A stretch of 64,000 nucleotides of DNA, taken from contig NZ_CP156891.1 in the NCBI RefSeq assembly GCF_019249795.2, positions 1,251,001 through 1,315,000 on the forward strand, written 5' to 3'. The position numbers were made by a program, and so were the translations under genes. Shown here piece by piece: positions 8,091 to 17,049 of this stretch; position 1 is the first letter of the stretch; each line of letters begins with the position of its first letter. This DNA comes from Segatella copri (GTDB taxonomy: Bacteria; Bacteroidota; Bacteroidia; Bacteroidales; Bacteroidaceae). The notes below the pieces were generated by a model. It was not told the origin of the DNA. It did not search any database and saw only the letters and a list, made by a program, of their open reading frames with translations.

Positions 8091-8202
8091 ATAGTTGTAC
8101 GACTATAAAGTTACAGTTGTACGACTATATATGCTATGGTTGTACAACTGTAGAGTTATGGTTGTACAACTATAGGGGTTATAGTCGTACAACTATAGAT
8201 TT
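8091..8202. repeat. Tandem array, five 22-23-bp palindromic units
   Basis: Five units start at 8091, 8113, 8136, 8158 and 8181. Each carries a variant of the 16-bp palindrome ATAGTTGTACAACTAT centred on GTAC, with 6-7 variable bases between palindromes. Base changes in one arm are sometimes matched in the other (GTCGTACAAC, GTTGTACGAC). Confidence 0.8.
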
Positions 8203-8399
8203 TCCTCAACGGCATATTCTTGTCAAGAAATCACAAACACCTGATTATCAACAAGTTTCTATTCTTCTTCATATTTGCGATATTCTCAAAGAACCCAGAA
8301 GCGTCTGAAAATATGAGAATCTCAGGCAAGCTAATGTAAAAATGTTTCATTCTTAACAACGCCGCATCACTACATCTTCGGGATATTCTTACAGATTAC

Positions 8400-9986
8400 C
8401 TACTTCATTTTCCACCCATCAATGGTTCCCGTCTTCGATGAGAAGTTGCAGCCTATCTGATAAATCTTTCTGCCATCTGCTGCATATTCCCTGGCATAGC
8501 CCATATCCTCTATCTGCTTCAGGGCTTCCTCTGCCGAACCATCACGCTTGAATTCGAAGATGTAGATATAGTTCTGGGTCTCAACCACACAATCTACCCT
8601 ACCTTCGCTTTGCTGCTTTTCAATGAACACAGTGAAACAGCTGATCATTCTCAATACGAGATAAAAGGTATATTGGAAATAACGCTCCTTCTCGCGCTCA
8701 TCGCCCTTGCGACGCTGGCTATAAGGAATGCTGGCAAAGAAGGAAGTCATCAGATTCTCCAACTGATGGCAATCTCCCACGTCCATAGCACTCACCACTT
8801 GTAAAACAAAAGCATCTGTCGATTCTTTTGGCTGCAAATAGCTAGTAGCCACCAAAGTAAGGAATCCATTTTTCACCTCATCATTCGGAAAATCCAAAAG
8901 ATAGGAATCCATATTCATGTTCCAATCCTTTATCGTAAGATAGCCACTCTGATAAATCATAGGCAATGGCGCTTCTACATCTGCTCGATAATCCACGAAA
9001 CTACTTGTTGGATAATACTTGCCTGTCAATTCATTCAAATTCTCCTTAAAATGGGAAAGCAAGCGAACCAAATAAGTTGGTGTACCAGTACGAAACCAAA
9101 AGTCACTTAGTCTCTTCTTGCTCAAAGAATTCAAGATACTAAACGGATTATAGATATCGAGCATGTCTGAGCTAAAATGATAACCGTCGAACTTACGTTT
9201 CAACTTGTATTTCATCCCCTCCTCTGTAGTCTTATATCTCACAGCCATCACTTTAATCTGTTCCTCGAATGTGGAATACAACTCTTCTTCCGTAATACCG
9301 CAAAGTGCCTCGTAATGCTCATCCATACTGATGTCATCAGGTTGGTTAAAACCACTGAACACACTCACCTGAGAGAACTTGGTAACGCCAGTCAACAAAA
9401 CGAACTGCAAATCGGCATCGGCTGCCTTGAAAACTGAATAAAAACCTTTCAAAACTTCTCTATTCCATTCCTCCAACTTTCTCTTCTGACCATTGATTGT
9501 AATATTCAAATCTTGGTCCAAGACATCTAGCAAAGGCTTGTCGTATTCATCAATCAAGACAACAGCACGAAGACCAGTTTTCTCATGGGCAGCTTTGAGG
9601 ACAGATACAAATCGGCTTCCCAATCCTTCAGCAAACTCATCCCTCCCATATATTTTTTCCTGTCGTTCAACAAAACCTAACAGGGTTTTATCCAACATTC
9701 CTGCATCAGTAAAATTAATGCCATTGAAGTCTAAATGGAACACAGGATATTGCTTCCATTCCTTCTCCAGCTTGTCGATGGCAAGCCCCTTGAACAACTC
9801 CTTTTTTCCCTCAAAATAGTATTTCAAGGTAGATACGAGCAACGACTTTCCGAATCGTCTAGGACGACACAGAAAGTATATTTTACCATTAGTCACTAAG
9901 TCATAGACCAATGCCGTCTTATCAAGATAAACATAATCACCTTCTATGATTTGTTCGAAGTCTTGTATTCCTATAGGATATTTCAT
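8400..9986 (-). CDS. AAA-ATPase-like / PD-(D/E)XK nuclease-like protein
   Basis: A 528-residue protein of the two-domain family common in many copies in gut Bacteroidetes. The N-terminal AAA-like part has a P-loop-like RPRRFGKSLL (about 42-51) and a Walker-B-like AVVLIDEYDKP (about 143-153). The C-terminal part has an EGRVDCVVE...IFEFK pattern (about 458-480) typical of PD-(D/E)XK nucleases. Length is normal and no motif is missing. Activity of the family is not well established; mobile-element-like spread is common. It is transcribed alone from a promoter at 10013-10043, divergent from the symporter gene. Confidence 0.8.
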   Translation of the reverse strand: MKYPIGIQDFEQIIEGDYVYLDKTALVYDLVTNGKIYFLCRPRRFGKSLLVSTLKYYFEGKKELFKGLAIDKLEKEWKQYPVFHLDFNGINFTDAGMLDKTLLGFVERQEKIYGRDEFAEGLGSRFVSVLKAAHEKTGLRAVVLIDEYDKPLLDVLDQDLNITINGQKRKLEEWNREVLKGFYSVFKAADADLQFVLLTGVTKFSQVSVFSGFNQPDDISMDEHYEALCGITEEELYSTFEEQIKVMAVRYKTTEEGMKYKLKRKFDGYHFSSDMLDIYNPFSILNSLSKKRLSDFWFRTGTPTYLVRLLSHFKENLNELTGKYYPTSSFVDYRADVEAPLPMIYQSGYLTIKDWNMNMDSYLLDFPNDEVKNGFLTLVATSYLQPKESTDAFVLQVVSAMDVGDCHQLENLMTSFFASIPYSQRRKGDEREKERYFQYTFYLVLRMISCFTVFIEKQQSEGRVDCVVETQNYIYIFEFKRDGSAEEALKQIEDMGYAREYAADGRKIYQIGCNFSSKTGTIDGWKMK

Positions 9987-10012
9987 ATTGCTGCCTTTTT
10001 AAATTCTTTCGG

Positions 10013-10043
10013 CAAAGTTACAAAAAATAATGATACAAGCAAA
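10013..10043 (-). promoter_or_regulatory. Promoter of the AAA-ATPase/PD-(D/E)XK gene
   Basis: Minus strand TTTG (10043-10040), a 19-nt spacer and TAACTTTG (10020-10013), about 27 bases before the ATG. Confidence 0.6.
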
Positions 10044-10092
10044 AGAATAGCCCGAAAAAAATAACGAGATTGCAAAATACCATATTTGTGGG

Positions 10093-10124
10093 ATTGTTGA
10101 CAAGGAAAAAAAATAATACCTTTG
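10093..10124 (+). promoter_or_regulatory. Promoter of the symporter gene
   Basis: ATTG (10093-10096), a 20-nt spacer and TACCTTTG (10117-10124), 26 bases before the ATG at 10151. Confidence 0.55.
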
Positions 10125-10150
10125 CCTTTTGAAAATAATAGTTTAAAATC

Positions 10151-11434
10151 ATGGTAGAAACAATGAATAATATTGGAAATAGACAGCCGGATAGCAATGC
10201 TGGCTGCAGTAAGCAAAAAGGAGTGAAGAATAAGCAAACCCGGCAGCTGGTACTATGGATTGGCGCTTTGATAGTAGGCGCAGTCTTGGGGATATTCGGC
10301 ATCAGCTGGCTGGATGGTCTGATGAACTTCATAGCCACGGTCTATACCCGCTTATTTCAGCTTCTGGCAGTACCAACCATAGCCTTGGCTGTTATCACAA
10401 CCCTGGCATCCTTGGGCAACCAGGCAGATACCGGTAAGATATTCCGCCACGCCATCACCTACACCCTGCTCACGACGATAGCAGCTGCAGCAGTGGGACT
10501 GGTGCTCTACAACATCGTTTCTCCAGGCAATTTACCTACAGCCTTGGTACAGAGCGGTATGGCGGATGTTCCCCAAAAGCTGGGAGAAACCAGCTATTAT
10601 GACCATATTCTTGGGGTAATACCCAACAACATCATCAAGCCGTTTGCCGAAGGAAATGTACTCTCTATATTGATTTTGGCGGCAGCAGCAGGTATTGCTT
10701 TAGCCAAGATGCCATCAAGCGATAAGAAAGAAGTCGTGATGAAGGGATTGTTTGGATTACAGGATCTGCTTTTTATGCTGATTCATGGATTAATCTGGGC
10801 TCTGCCTCTGGGTATCGTTGCCTTTGCAGCACAACTCTCAGCCCAGTTCTCTGCGGGTATCGTGATGGCTTCTCTAGGAAAGTACGTAGCTGTTATCCTG
10901 GGAGGTAATGTCATTCAATTCTTCATCATCCTTCCGCTCTTCCTCTTGGCAAGAGGCTTGAATCCTGTGCGTACACTGGGCAAGATGATGCCGGCAGTAT
11001 TAATGGCTCTGTTTACAAAGAGTTCTGCTGCTACGTTGCCGGTGACGATGCAGACAGCAGAAGACAGGCTGGGAGTTTCCAATCAGGTTTCCCGCTTTGT
11101 ATTACCTATCTGTACTACCATCAACATGAATGGTTGCGCTGCGTTTATCCTCGTAACCTCCTTATTTCTGATGCAGAATGGAGGAATGCCTTTACCTTGG
11201 ACTACGATGATTCTCTGGCTCTTCATTTCAGTTATCTCAGCAGTGGGTAATGCAGGAGTACCGATGGGATGTTATTTCCTTACCCTATCTCTGATGTCCG
11301 GTATCAATGCTCCTATCGGCATCATGGGCATCATCCTGCCAATCTATACCATCATCGACATGATTGAAACGGCAGAGAATGTATGGTCAGACTCCTGTGT
11401 CTGTGCCATGGTGGATAGGGATTTGAAAAGATAG
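10151..11434 (+). CDS. Dicarboxylate/amino acid:cation symporter
   Basis: A 427-residue multi-pass membrane protein of the sodium:dicarboxylate (DAACS, GltP/SstT-like) family. Supporting motifs are FTKSSAATLPVT (about 288-299), corresponding to the re-entrant loop serine motif, and CTTINMNGCAAF (about 326-337), corresponding to NMDGT in characterised members. NMNG replaces NMDG, so the substrate may differ from glutamate or aspartate; serine, threonine or a dicarboxylate are alternatives. The basic N-terminal tail is cytoplasmic. It has its own promoter and no operon partner. Start at 10151 is preferred; an in-frame ATG at 10163 is possible. Confidence 0.85.
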   Translation: MVETMNNIGNRQPDSNAGCSKQKGVKNKQTRQLVLWIGALIVGAVLGIFGISWLDGLMNFIATVYTRLFQLLAVPTIALAVITTLASLGNQADTGKIFRHAITYTLLTTIAAAAVGLVLYNIVSPGNLPTALVQSGMADVPQKLGETSYYDHILGVIPNNIIKPFAEGNVLSILILAAAAGIALAKMPSSDKKEVVMKGLFGLQDLLFMLIHGLIWALPLGIVAFAAQLSAQFSAGIVMASLGKYVAVILGGNVIQFFIILPLFLLARGLNPVRTLGKMMPAVLMALFTKSSAATLPVTMQTAEDRLGVSNQVSRFVLPICTTINMNGCAAFILVTSLFLMQNGGMPLPWTTMILWLFISVISAVGNAGVPMGCYFLTLSLMSGINAPIGIMGIILPIYTIIDMIETAENVWSDSCVCAMVDRDLKR

Positions 11435-11491
11435 AAACAATAGTGAACATGCAAAAATATCACCATGATTGTAGGATAAGGGCAGAAAAAC

Positions 11492-11522
11492 TTTGTGCTT
11501 TCAAGATTTATTCGTACTTTTG
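11492..11522 (+). promoter_or_regulatory. Promoter of the antiporter gene
   Basis: TTTG (11492-11495), a 19-nt spacer and TACTTTTG (11515-11522). The predicted start near 11529 leaves a leader of about 70 nt. Confidence 0.65.
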
Positions 11523-11599
11523 CAGTCAAAAACAGAAAGGGAGGGATGAATGCTGATGCAGAAATCCCTCTTTTAATATAACAAAAAAGAAGAAAGCCT

Positions 11600-13732
11600 A
11601 TGTTCCATATCGCTCAATACTTCCCTATCACAGACCCTACGTTGATATTCTTCGTAGTGCTCCTCATCATCCTCTTTGCCCCTATCATCATGGGTAAACT
11701 CCGTATCCCGCACATCATCGGTATGGTGCTGGCAGGTGTGCTCATAGGCAAATACGGACTGAATATCCTGGAGCGCGACTCTTCGTTTGAGCTCTTCGGA
11801 AAGGTGGGACTCTATTACATCATGTTCCTCGCTGCACTGGAGATGGATATGGAAGGCATGAAAAAGAACAAGTCGCGACTGCTTATCTATGGCCTGCTCA
11901 CCTGTTTTATACCATTCTTCCTCACATACGGCATGAGTATCTGGCTGCTCCACTACTCTGCCAAGGCTTCCTTCCTGCTGAGCTGCATCATGGCATCCAA
12001 TACGCTGATTGCCTATCCTATCGTTTCGAGATACGGACTGCAACAGAAACCGAGCGTTACGCTGAGTGTGGGGTCGAGCATGATTTCGCTGCTCATAGCC
12101 CTGATTATGCTTGCCGGACTGGTAGCATCGTTCAGCAAGCATGACGGTGTACTGTTCTGGGTATTCTTCACCCTCAAGTTTGCTGTCTATTGTGGCGTGA
12201 TGATCATACTGATTCCCCGACTTACAAGATGGTTCTTGCGAAGATACAGCGATGCGGTGATGCAGTTTATCTTCGTACTTTCGATGCTCTTTATGAGTGC
12301 GGCACTTTCGCAGATAGTGGGCATCGAGGGCGTTTTCGGTGCTTTCTTCGCCGGTCTGATATTAAACAGATATATTCCGCATGTTTCGCCACTGATGAAC
12401 CGCCTCGAGTTTATCGGCAATGCCCTCTTCATTCCTTATTTTCTGATAGGTGTGGGCATGCTAATCAATATCAATCTGCTGTTTCAGGGCAGTCATATTC
12501 TATGGGTCGTGTTCTGCATCGCCTTCTTCGGAACCCTGGGCAAAGCCATCGCAGCCTATATCGCCTGTCTGGGTTTCAGGTTGCCACTTTCTTCGGGTCA
12601 CATGATGTTTGGACTCACTTCGGCTCATGCTGCCGGAAGTATCGCCATGGTGATGGTGGGTATGCATCTGCTCGTAGCACCGGGCACTTATCTCGTAAAC
12701 GATGATATGCTCAATGGTGTGGTTATGATGATTCTGATTACCTGCATCATCTCATCCATCCTTACCGACCGGTCTTCGCAGAAGATTATCCTGAGAGACA
12801 AGGAACTGCCTGATGCAGAAGACGACAAGAAGGTGAGCGATGAGAAAATTCTGGTTCCGGTGAAATATCCTGAATATGCCGACAACCTGATGAGTCTGGC
12901 GTTTCTGGTGAGAAATCAGAAGCTGAACAGGGGACTCATCTGCCTGAATGTGGTATATGAAGACAAGGACATGCGATACAACCAGGAACAGGGAAGAAGG
13001 ATTCTGGAACATTGCAGTCAGCTGGCTGCTGCCACCGATGTGATGACGCAGACCCAGGTTCGTATTGCCGCCAACATCGCCAACGGCATCAAGCATGCCT
13101 TCAACGAGTTCCAATGTTCTGAGATTATCATCGGAATGCACATGCATCCTGAGGTTTCGCCGAAGTTCTGGGGAGAATTCCACCAGAGTCTTTTCAACGG
13201 ATTGAGCCGCCAGATTATCATGGCACGCATCAGACAGCCGTTGAATACATTGAGAAGAATACAGGTAGCCGTACCTTCGAGAGCAGAGTTTGAGCCGGGT
13301 TTCTACCGCTGGCTGGAACGACTAGCCCGACTTGCCGGCAACCTCGACTGTCGCATCCAGTTTCATGGCAGAGAAGAGAGTCTGGCGCTCATCAATGAAT
13401 ATATCAAGAACCGGCATCCGGAAGTGCGTGCTGATTATACCCAGATGATTCACTGGAACGAGTTGCCGCAGCTGGCTTCGCAGATATCTCCAGACCACCT
13501 GTTCGTGGTAGTAACCGCCCGTAAGGGAACCGTATCTTACAAGACAGCACTGGAGCGTCTGCCGGAAGAAATAACGAAATACTTCTCAGGTACCAACCTG
13601 ATGATTATCTTCCCCGACCAGCATGGTGATTCCTACGGCGACCAGCTTACCTTCGCTGAACCTCAGCATCAGGAAGAGATCAGTGCTTACGAATCATTCC
13701 TGCAATGGTTTAAGAAGAAGTTCAGAAAATAA
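11600..13732 (+). CDS. Kef/CPA2-type cation:proton antiporter with cytoplasmic C-terminal domain
   Basis: A 710-residue protein. Residues about 10-390 contain roughly 12 membrane segments of the monovalent cation:proton antiporter-2 fold, starting with the LRIPHIIGMVLAGVLIG helix typical of the family. Residues about 415-710 are soluble and resemble tandem universal-stress-protein-like domains, a frequent fusion in Bacteroidetes antiporters that may sense nucleotides or regulate the channel. It should exchange Na+ or K+ for H+ at the inner membrane. Monocistronic: a consensus promoter lies upstream and a hairpin terminator at 13745 follows 12 bases after the stop. Confidence 0.85.
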   Translation: MFHIAQYFPITDPTLIFFVVLLIILFAPIIMGKLRIPHIIGMVLAGVLIGKYGLNILERDSSFELFGKVGLYYIMFLAALEMDMEGMKKNKSRLLIYGLLTCFIPFFLTYGMSIWLLHYSAKASFLLSCIMASNTLIAYPIVSRYGLQQKPSVTLSVGSSMISLLIALIMLAGLVASFSKHDGVLFWVFFTLKFAVYCGVMIILIPRLTRWFLRRYSDAVMQFIFVLSMLFMSAALSQIVGIEGVFGAFFAGLILNRYIPHVSPLMNRLEFIGNALFIPYFLIGVGMLININLLFQGSHILWVVFCIAFFGTLGKAIAAYIACLGFRLPLSSGHMMFGLTSAHAAGSIAMVMVGMHLLVAPGTYLVNDDMLNGVVMMILITCIISSILTDRSSQKIILRDKELPDAEDDKKVSDEKILVPVKYPEYADNLMSLAFLVRNQKLNRGLICLNVVYEDKDMRYNQEQGRRILEHCSQLAAATDVMTQTQVRIAANIANGIKHAFNEFQCSEIIIGMHMHPEVSPKFWGEFHQSLFNGLSRQIIMARIRQPLNTLRRIQVAVPSRAEFEPGFYRWLERLARLAGNLDCRIQFHGREESLALINEYIKNRHPEVRADYTQMIHWNELPQLASQISPDHLFVVVTARKGTVSYKTALERLPEEITKYFSGTNLMIIFPDQHGDSYGDQLTFAEPQHQEEISAYESFLQWFKKKFRK

Positions 13733-13744
13733 AGAGAAAACAAA

Positions 13745-13775
13745 GGTCACTCAGTTCTTACCGAGTGGCCTTTTT
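13745..13775 (+). terminator. Rho-independent terminator after the antiporter gene
   Basis: Stem GGTCACTC/GAGTGGCC (13745-13752 with 13763-13770) followed by five T residues. Confidence 0.75.
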
Positions 13776-13977
13776 AAAATTACTCATTATTATTGATAAT
13801 GAGCCAACATTTTTATCCAAAAATACTTAATTTTATCCAAACAACCCAAACTACTTTTAGTTAACAAGATATTTTAAATATGGAAATATCAATCTAACAT
13901 CTCAAAGAAACGCATCTTTTAAAAAATGTAAAGGCCGCTTCATTTCTTAAAATATGTTTAAGAAAAACCGAAAACAC

Positions 13978-14047
13978 CCTTCACCACCCTTCACCTTTAA
14001 TAAATTGATATACAGAATGTTAAATAAAAAGGTGAAGGGTGAAGGTT
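13978..14047. repeat. Inverted repeat of CCTTCACC units
   Basis: The left arm near 13978-14000 (CCTTCACC, ACC, CTTCACCTTT) pairs with the right arm near 14029-14047 (AAAGGTGAAGGGTGAAGG) apart from a 3-base bulge; the loop is about 28 nt. A third arm copy in left-arm orientation at 14169-14185 could compete for the right arm. Confidence 0.6.
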
Positions 14048-14230
14048 TGAAAACTCTATTTATATATGTACGCGTGGGTAAAGGAAAAAAGGGTAAAATC
14101 AAAAAGTACCCTAGGGTCAAAAATCGAAAAAGCCCTAAAAAGAATATAATATAAAGATTTAAAATATACCCTTCACCCTTCACCTCGTCACCCAACACAG
14201 CTTCCAAGTCTTCTTTATCGAAGATATTTT

Positions 14231-14312
14231 CTTATCCTTCGGAGATATTCTGCTATCTTTCGGAGATAATTTCTTATCTATCGGAGTTATCTTTTTATCC
14301 TTCGGAGATATT
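14231..14312. repeat. Tandem array, 20-22-bp units with TTCGG loops
   Basis: Four units (starting 14231, 14253, 14273, 14294) share TTATCCTTCGGAGATA-like cores, with a degenerate fifth just upstream. Each is a short dyad, TATC...GATA, around a TTCGG loop. An open frame on the minus strand across it encodes a KISPKDKK-type repeat but has no other sign of being a gene. Confidence 0.65.
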
Positions 14313-14459
14313 TTCAGAATGATTTCATGGTATTTTCTGTACTTTATTTCCCGAATCCACGCAAATCGCACAAATCGCATAGGTAGGAAACGGAAATGTT
14401 GTATCTTTGCAACGTCAATCAGAAGTAATGCTGGATTCCTGAAAAAAACGACATAAAAA

Positions 14460-14491
14460 TTTGGAAGTTAGAATTATTCAGCGTAATTTTG
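14460..14491 (+). promoter_or_regulatory. Promoter of the rhamnose regulator gene
   Basis: TTTG (14460-14463), a 20-nt spacer and TAATTTTG (14484-14491), 29 bases before the ATG. Confidence 0.65.
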
Positions 14492-14519
14492 CAGATGAAA
14501 ATCATAAAACAGAAACAAT

Positions 14520-15395
14520 ATGCAAACAAGTAAATACCTATTAGCTACAAAAAGAGATGCCGAATGGGGACTCACCATCAGCACCGTGGGACGAGAAGAA
14601 ATCGCCCCAGGAGAAGCCTATCCAACAAAAGGACATGCTGACGGATATTACTTCGATCTTCAGAAGGGAAGAATACTCGACGAATACCAACTGCTTTACC
14701 AGCCAGAAGGTGAAGGAGTGTTCTGTTCTGCCCATCTCCCGGAAACAAAGATCAAGGCTGGAGACATCTTCCTGCTCTTTCCCGGTGAATGGCATAGCTA
14801 TCATCCATCAGGCACCAAGGGTTGGAAAAGCTATTGGATCGGCTTCAAGGGCAAGAACATCGACGACCGCGTGAAAGCAGGGTTTCTTTCTCCTGAAAAG
14901 CCAATCTACCATGTAGGTTACAGTAACGAGATTATCGCTCTCTACGAAGAGGCTTACAAAACCGCACAGGAAGAGGTTGCTTTTGCACAACAGACTATGG
15001 CGGGTATCGTAAACCATCTGATAGGCAAAATGTATTCTCTGGAGAGAAATATCGTGTTGAGCAAGGATACCAAGCATGTTGACATGATCAATAAAGCCCG
15101 TTTGCGTATCCGAGAATCGCTTGAAGATACGCTCACCATCCAGGAGATTGCGCAGGAACTGGGCATCAGCTACTCTTCTTTCCGCAAGCTCTTCAAGGAG
15201 CATACCGGATTCGCTCCCGCCCTCTATCAGCAGAATCTGAAACTGCAGAGAGCCAAAGAACTGCTGTCTACCACCGACGAGAGCATCAAGGAGATTGCAT
15301 ACCGGCTCAATTTCGAATCGCCTGACTATTTCTCTGCCAAATTCAAAATTCAGACGGGCATGAAGCCATCAGATTTCAGAAATATGACGAGATAG
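14520..15395 (+). CDS. rhaR: AraC-family regulator of L-rhamnose catabolism
   Basis: A 291-residue protein with an N-terminal cupin-like sensor domain (about 20-165; FPGEWHSYHPSG at about 90-101) and a C-terminal pair of helix-turn-helix motifs (about 190-290). The second includes IKEIAYRLNFESPDYFSAKF, a classic AraC signature. It lies directly upstream of rhamnulokinase on the same strand, so it probably activates the rha genes in response to rhamnose. The name is by context and analogy with Bacteroides RhaR; sequence alone fixes only the AraC family. It has its own promoter, and a second promoter precedes the kinase gene. Confidence 0.8.
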   Translation: MQTSKYLLATKRDAEWGLTISTVGREEIAPGEAYPTKGHADGYYFDLQKGRILDEYQLLYQPEGEGVFCSAHLPETKIKAGDIFLLFPGEWHSYHPSGTKGWKSYWIGFKGKNIDDRVKAGFLSPEKPIYHVGYSNEIIALYEEAYKTAQEEVAFAQQTMAGIVNHLIGKMYSLERNIVLSKDTKHVDMINKARLRIRESLEDTLTIQEIAQELGISYSSFRKLFKEHTGFAPALYQQNLKLQRAKELLSTTDESIKEIAYRLNFESPDYFSAKFKIQTGMKPSDFRNMTR

Positions 15396-15425
15396 TCAAA
15401 AAATAAGGCTCTAAAATCAATTTCT

Positions 15426-15458
15426 CTTGTTCCATATCCTTTTTTTGGTCTACCTTTG
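15426..15458 (+). promoter_or_regulatory. Promoter of the rhamnose catabolic genes
   Basis: CTTG (15426-15429), a 21-nt spacer and TACCTTTG (15451-15458), 43 bases before the rhamnulokinase start. The weaker -33 element fits a promoter that needs an activator. No clear operator repeat was identified. Confidence 0.5.
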
Positions 15459-15500
15459 CAAACGTGAACAAATAACAGCAACTTAAAGACAAAATTCATA

Positions 15501-17000
15501 ATGGAACAAAAGAAATACTTCTTCGCGGTAGACTTAGGTGCTACCAGCGGAAGAACCATAGTAGGAAGCTTGTCAGACGGCAAGTTTGACTTAGAGGAGC
15601 TGACCCGTTTCGACAACAACCTGATCGAAACAGGCGGTCACTTCTATTGGGATATCTACGCCCTCTACTTTGAGATTATCAAAGGATTGAAACTCGTAGC
15701 ACAGCGTGGCATCCACATCCAGAGCATCGGTATTGATACCTGGGGATGCGACTTTGTATATGTAGACAAGAACGGAGATATCCTACGCAACCCGATGGCG
15801 TATCGCGACCCTCATACCATGGGCATCATGGAGAAATACTTTGATGAGAAAATCAGCAAGGAGAAGGTTTACGAAAAGACCGGCATCCAGTTTATGAATT
15901 TCAACTCATTGTTCCAGATGTATGCCATGCGCAAGGCAGGAAACGTGGCTCTGGAGAATGCCGACAAGATTCTCTTCATCCCTGATGCACTGAGCTATAT
16001 GCTCACCGGCAACGCCATCTGCGAATATACCGTAGCATCTACTTCTCAGATTCTGAATCCGATGACCGGCGATTTCGACATCGACCTCGTGGAAAGTATC
16101 GGATTGAAGAGAGAACAGTTTGGCAAGATGACCCATCCTGCTACCATCATCGGCACACTGACCGAAGAGGTACAGAAGATAACAGGACTGAATGCCGTTC
16201 CCGTCATCGCAGTAGCAGGTCATGATACAGCCAGTGCCGTAGCAGCCGTTCCTGCCAAGAACGAGGAGTTTGCCTATTTGAGTTCAGGAACCTGGAGCCT
16301 GATGGGCATCGAGACCAAGAACGCCATCATCAACGAGAAGAGCTATGAGCTCAACTTCACCAACGAGGGCGGCATTGAGGGCACTACCCGATTCCTGAAG
16401 AACATCTGCGGCATGTGGATTTACGAGCGTTGCCGCAAGGAATGGAAAGACGAGGCTGCTGCCAACCAGAAAGATATGACTTGCCTGGGTCATGCAGAAC
16501 TTATAGCTGAAGCCATGAAGCAGCCAGCCTTCCAAAGCATCATCAACCCGGATGATACCTGTTTTGCCAACCCATCGAGCATGGTAGAAGCCATCAAGCA
16601 GTATTGCGAAAAGACCGGTCAGCATGTTCCTCAGAGCTATGGCGAATTCTGCCGCTGCATCTTCGAGAGTCTTGCCCTCCGCTATCGCCAGGTATTCACA
16701 TGGCTCAAGGATTTCGCCGACATCGACCTCAATGTGCTCCACATCATCGGTGGAGGTTCGCTCAACCAATATCTCAACCAGTTTACTGCCAACAGTTGTG
16801 GTGTAACCGTATTGGCAGGTCCTCAGGAAGGCACCGCCATCGGTAACATCATGCTCCAGGCAAAGGCATCGGGCTTGGTAAAGGATATTTGGGAAATGCG
16901 CCAGATTATCGCCAACTCACTGGAGCTTAATACATTCGAGCCACAGAACAAGGAAGCATGGGATGCGGCTTACGAGAAGTTTTTAAAGGTAAAAAAGTAA
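15501..17000 (+). CDS. rhaB: Rhamnulokinase
   Basis: A 499-residue FGGY-family sugar kinase that phosphorylates L-rhamnulose to L-rhamnulose 1-phosphate with ATP. The N-terminal nucleotide-binding strand AVDLGATSGRTIVG (9-22), GIDTWGCDFVYVD (about 80), the GHDTASAVAAVP segment (about 241-252) and GTWSLMG (about 264) match rhamnulokinases; IIGGGSLNQYLNQ (about 416-428) is the C-terminal phosphate-2 region. Length is close to the usual 480-490. First catabolic gene after the regulator; the isomerase gene follows after 49 bases of AT-rich GGTAAAAA repeats. Confidence 0.95.
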   Translation: MEQKKYFFAVDLGATSGRTIVGSLSDGKFDLEELTRFDNNLIETGGHFYWDIYALYFEIIKGLKLVAQRGIHIQSIGIDTWGCDFVYVDKNGDILRNPMAYRDPHTMGIMEKYFDEKISKEKVYEKTGIQFMNFNSLFQMYAMRKAGNVALENADKILFIPDALSYMLTGNAICEYTVASTSQILNPMTGDFDIDLVESIGLKREQFGKMTHPATIIGTLTEEVQKITGLNAVPVIAVAGHDTASAVAAVPAKNEEFAYLSSGTWSLMGIETKNAIINEKSYELNFTNEGGIEGTTRFLKNICGMWIYERCRKEWKDEAAANQKDMTCLGHAELIAEAMKQPAFQSIINPDDTCFANPSSMVEAIKQYCEKTGQHVPQSYGEFCRCIFESLALRYRQVFTWLKDFADIDLNVLHIIGGGSLNQYLNQFTANSCGVTVLAGPQEGTAIGNIMLQAKASGLVKDIWEMRQIIANSLELNTFEPQNKEAWDAAYEKFLKVKK

Positions 17001-17049
17001 AAGGGTAAAAAGGTAAAAATAAACAATAATAACAAAATACATAAAAACA

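Larger units (their letters stand above)
7408..8399. other. 992-bp gene-free region with three repeat arrays
   Basis: Apart from a promoter at its left end and the arrays at 7606-7693, 7719-7784 and 8091-8202, I see no gene. Open frames across it have no family resemblance and run through the repeats. The remaining sequence is AT-rich and featureless. Confidence 0.6.
13733..14519. other. 787-bp gene-free region with hairpin and repeats
   Basis: No credible gene. It contains the antiporter terminator, a long inverted repeat (13978-14047) with a third copy of the arm at 14169-14185, a short-period array (14231-14312) and the promoter of the AraC-family gene. Confidence 0.6.

Noticed and set aside
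7606..8202. Possible CRISPR arrays
   Set aside because: Units are adjacent with no spacers of constant length between identical repeats, units are diverged, and no cas gene is in the window.
8400..9986. Transposase or IS element
   Set aside because: The protein is an AAA-like/PD-(D/E)XK protein; I see no terminal inverted repeats or target duplications around it.
16284..16769. 161-codon minus-strand frame within rhamnulokinase
   Set aside because: Antisense shadow of a strongly recognised gene with GC-rich third positions.
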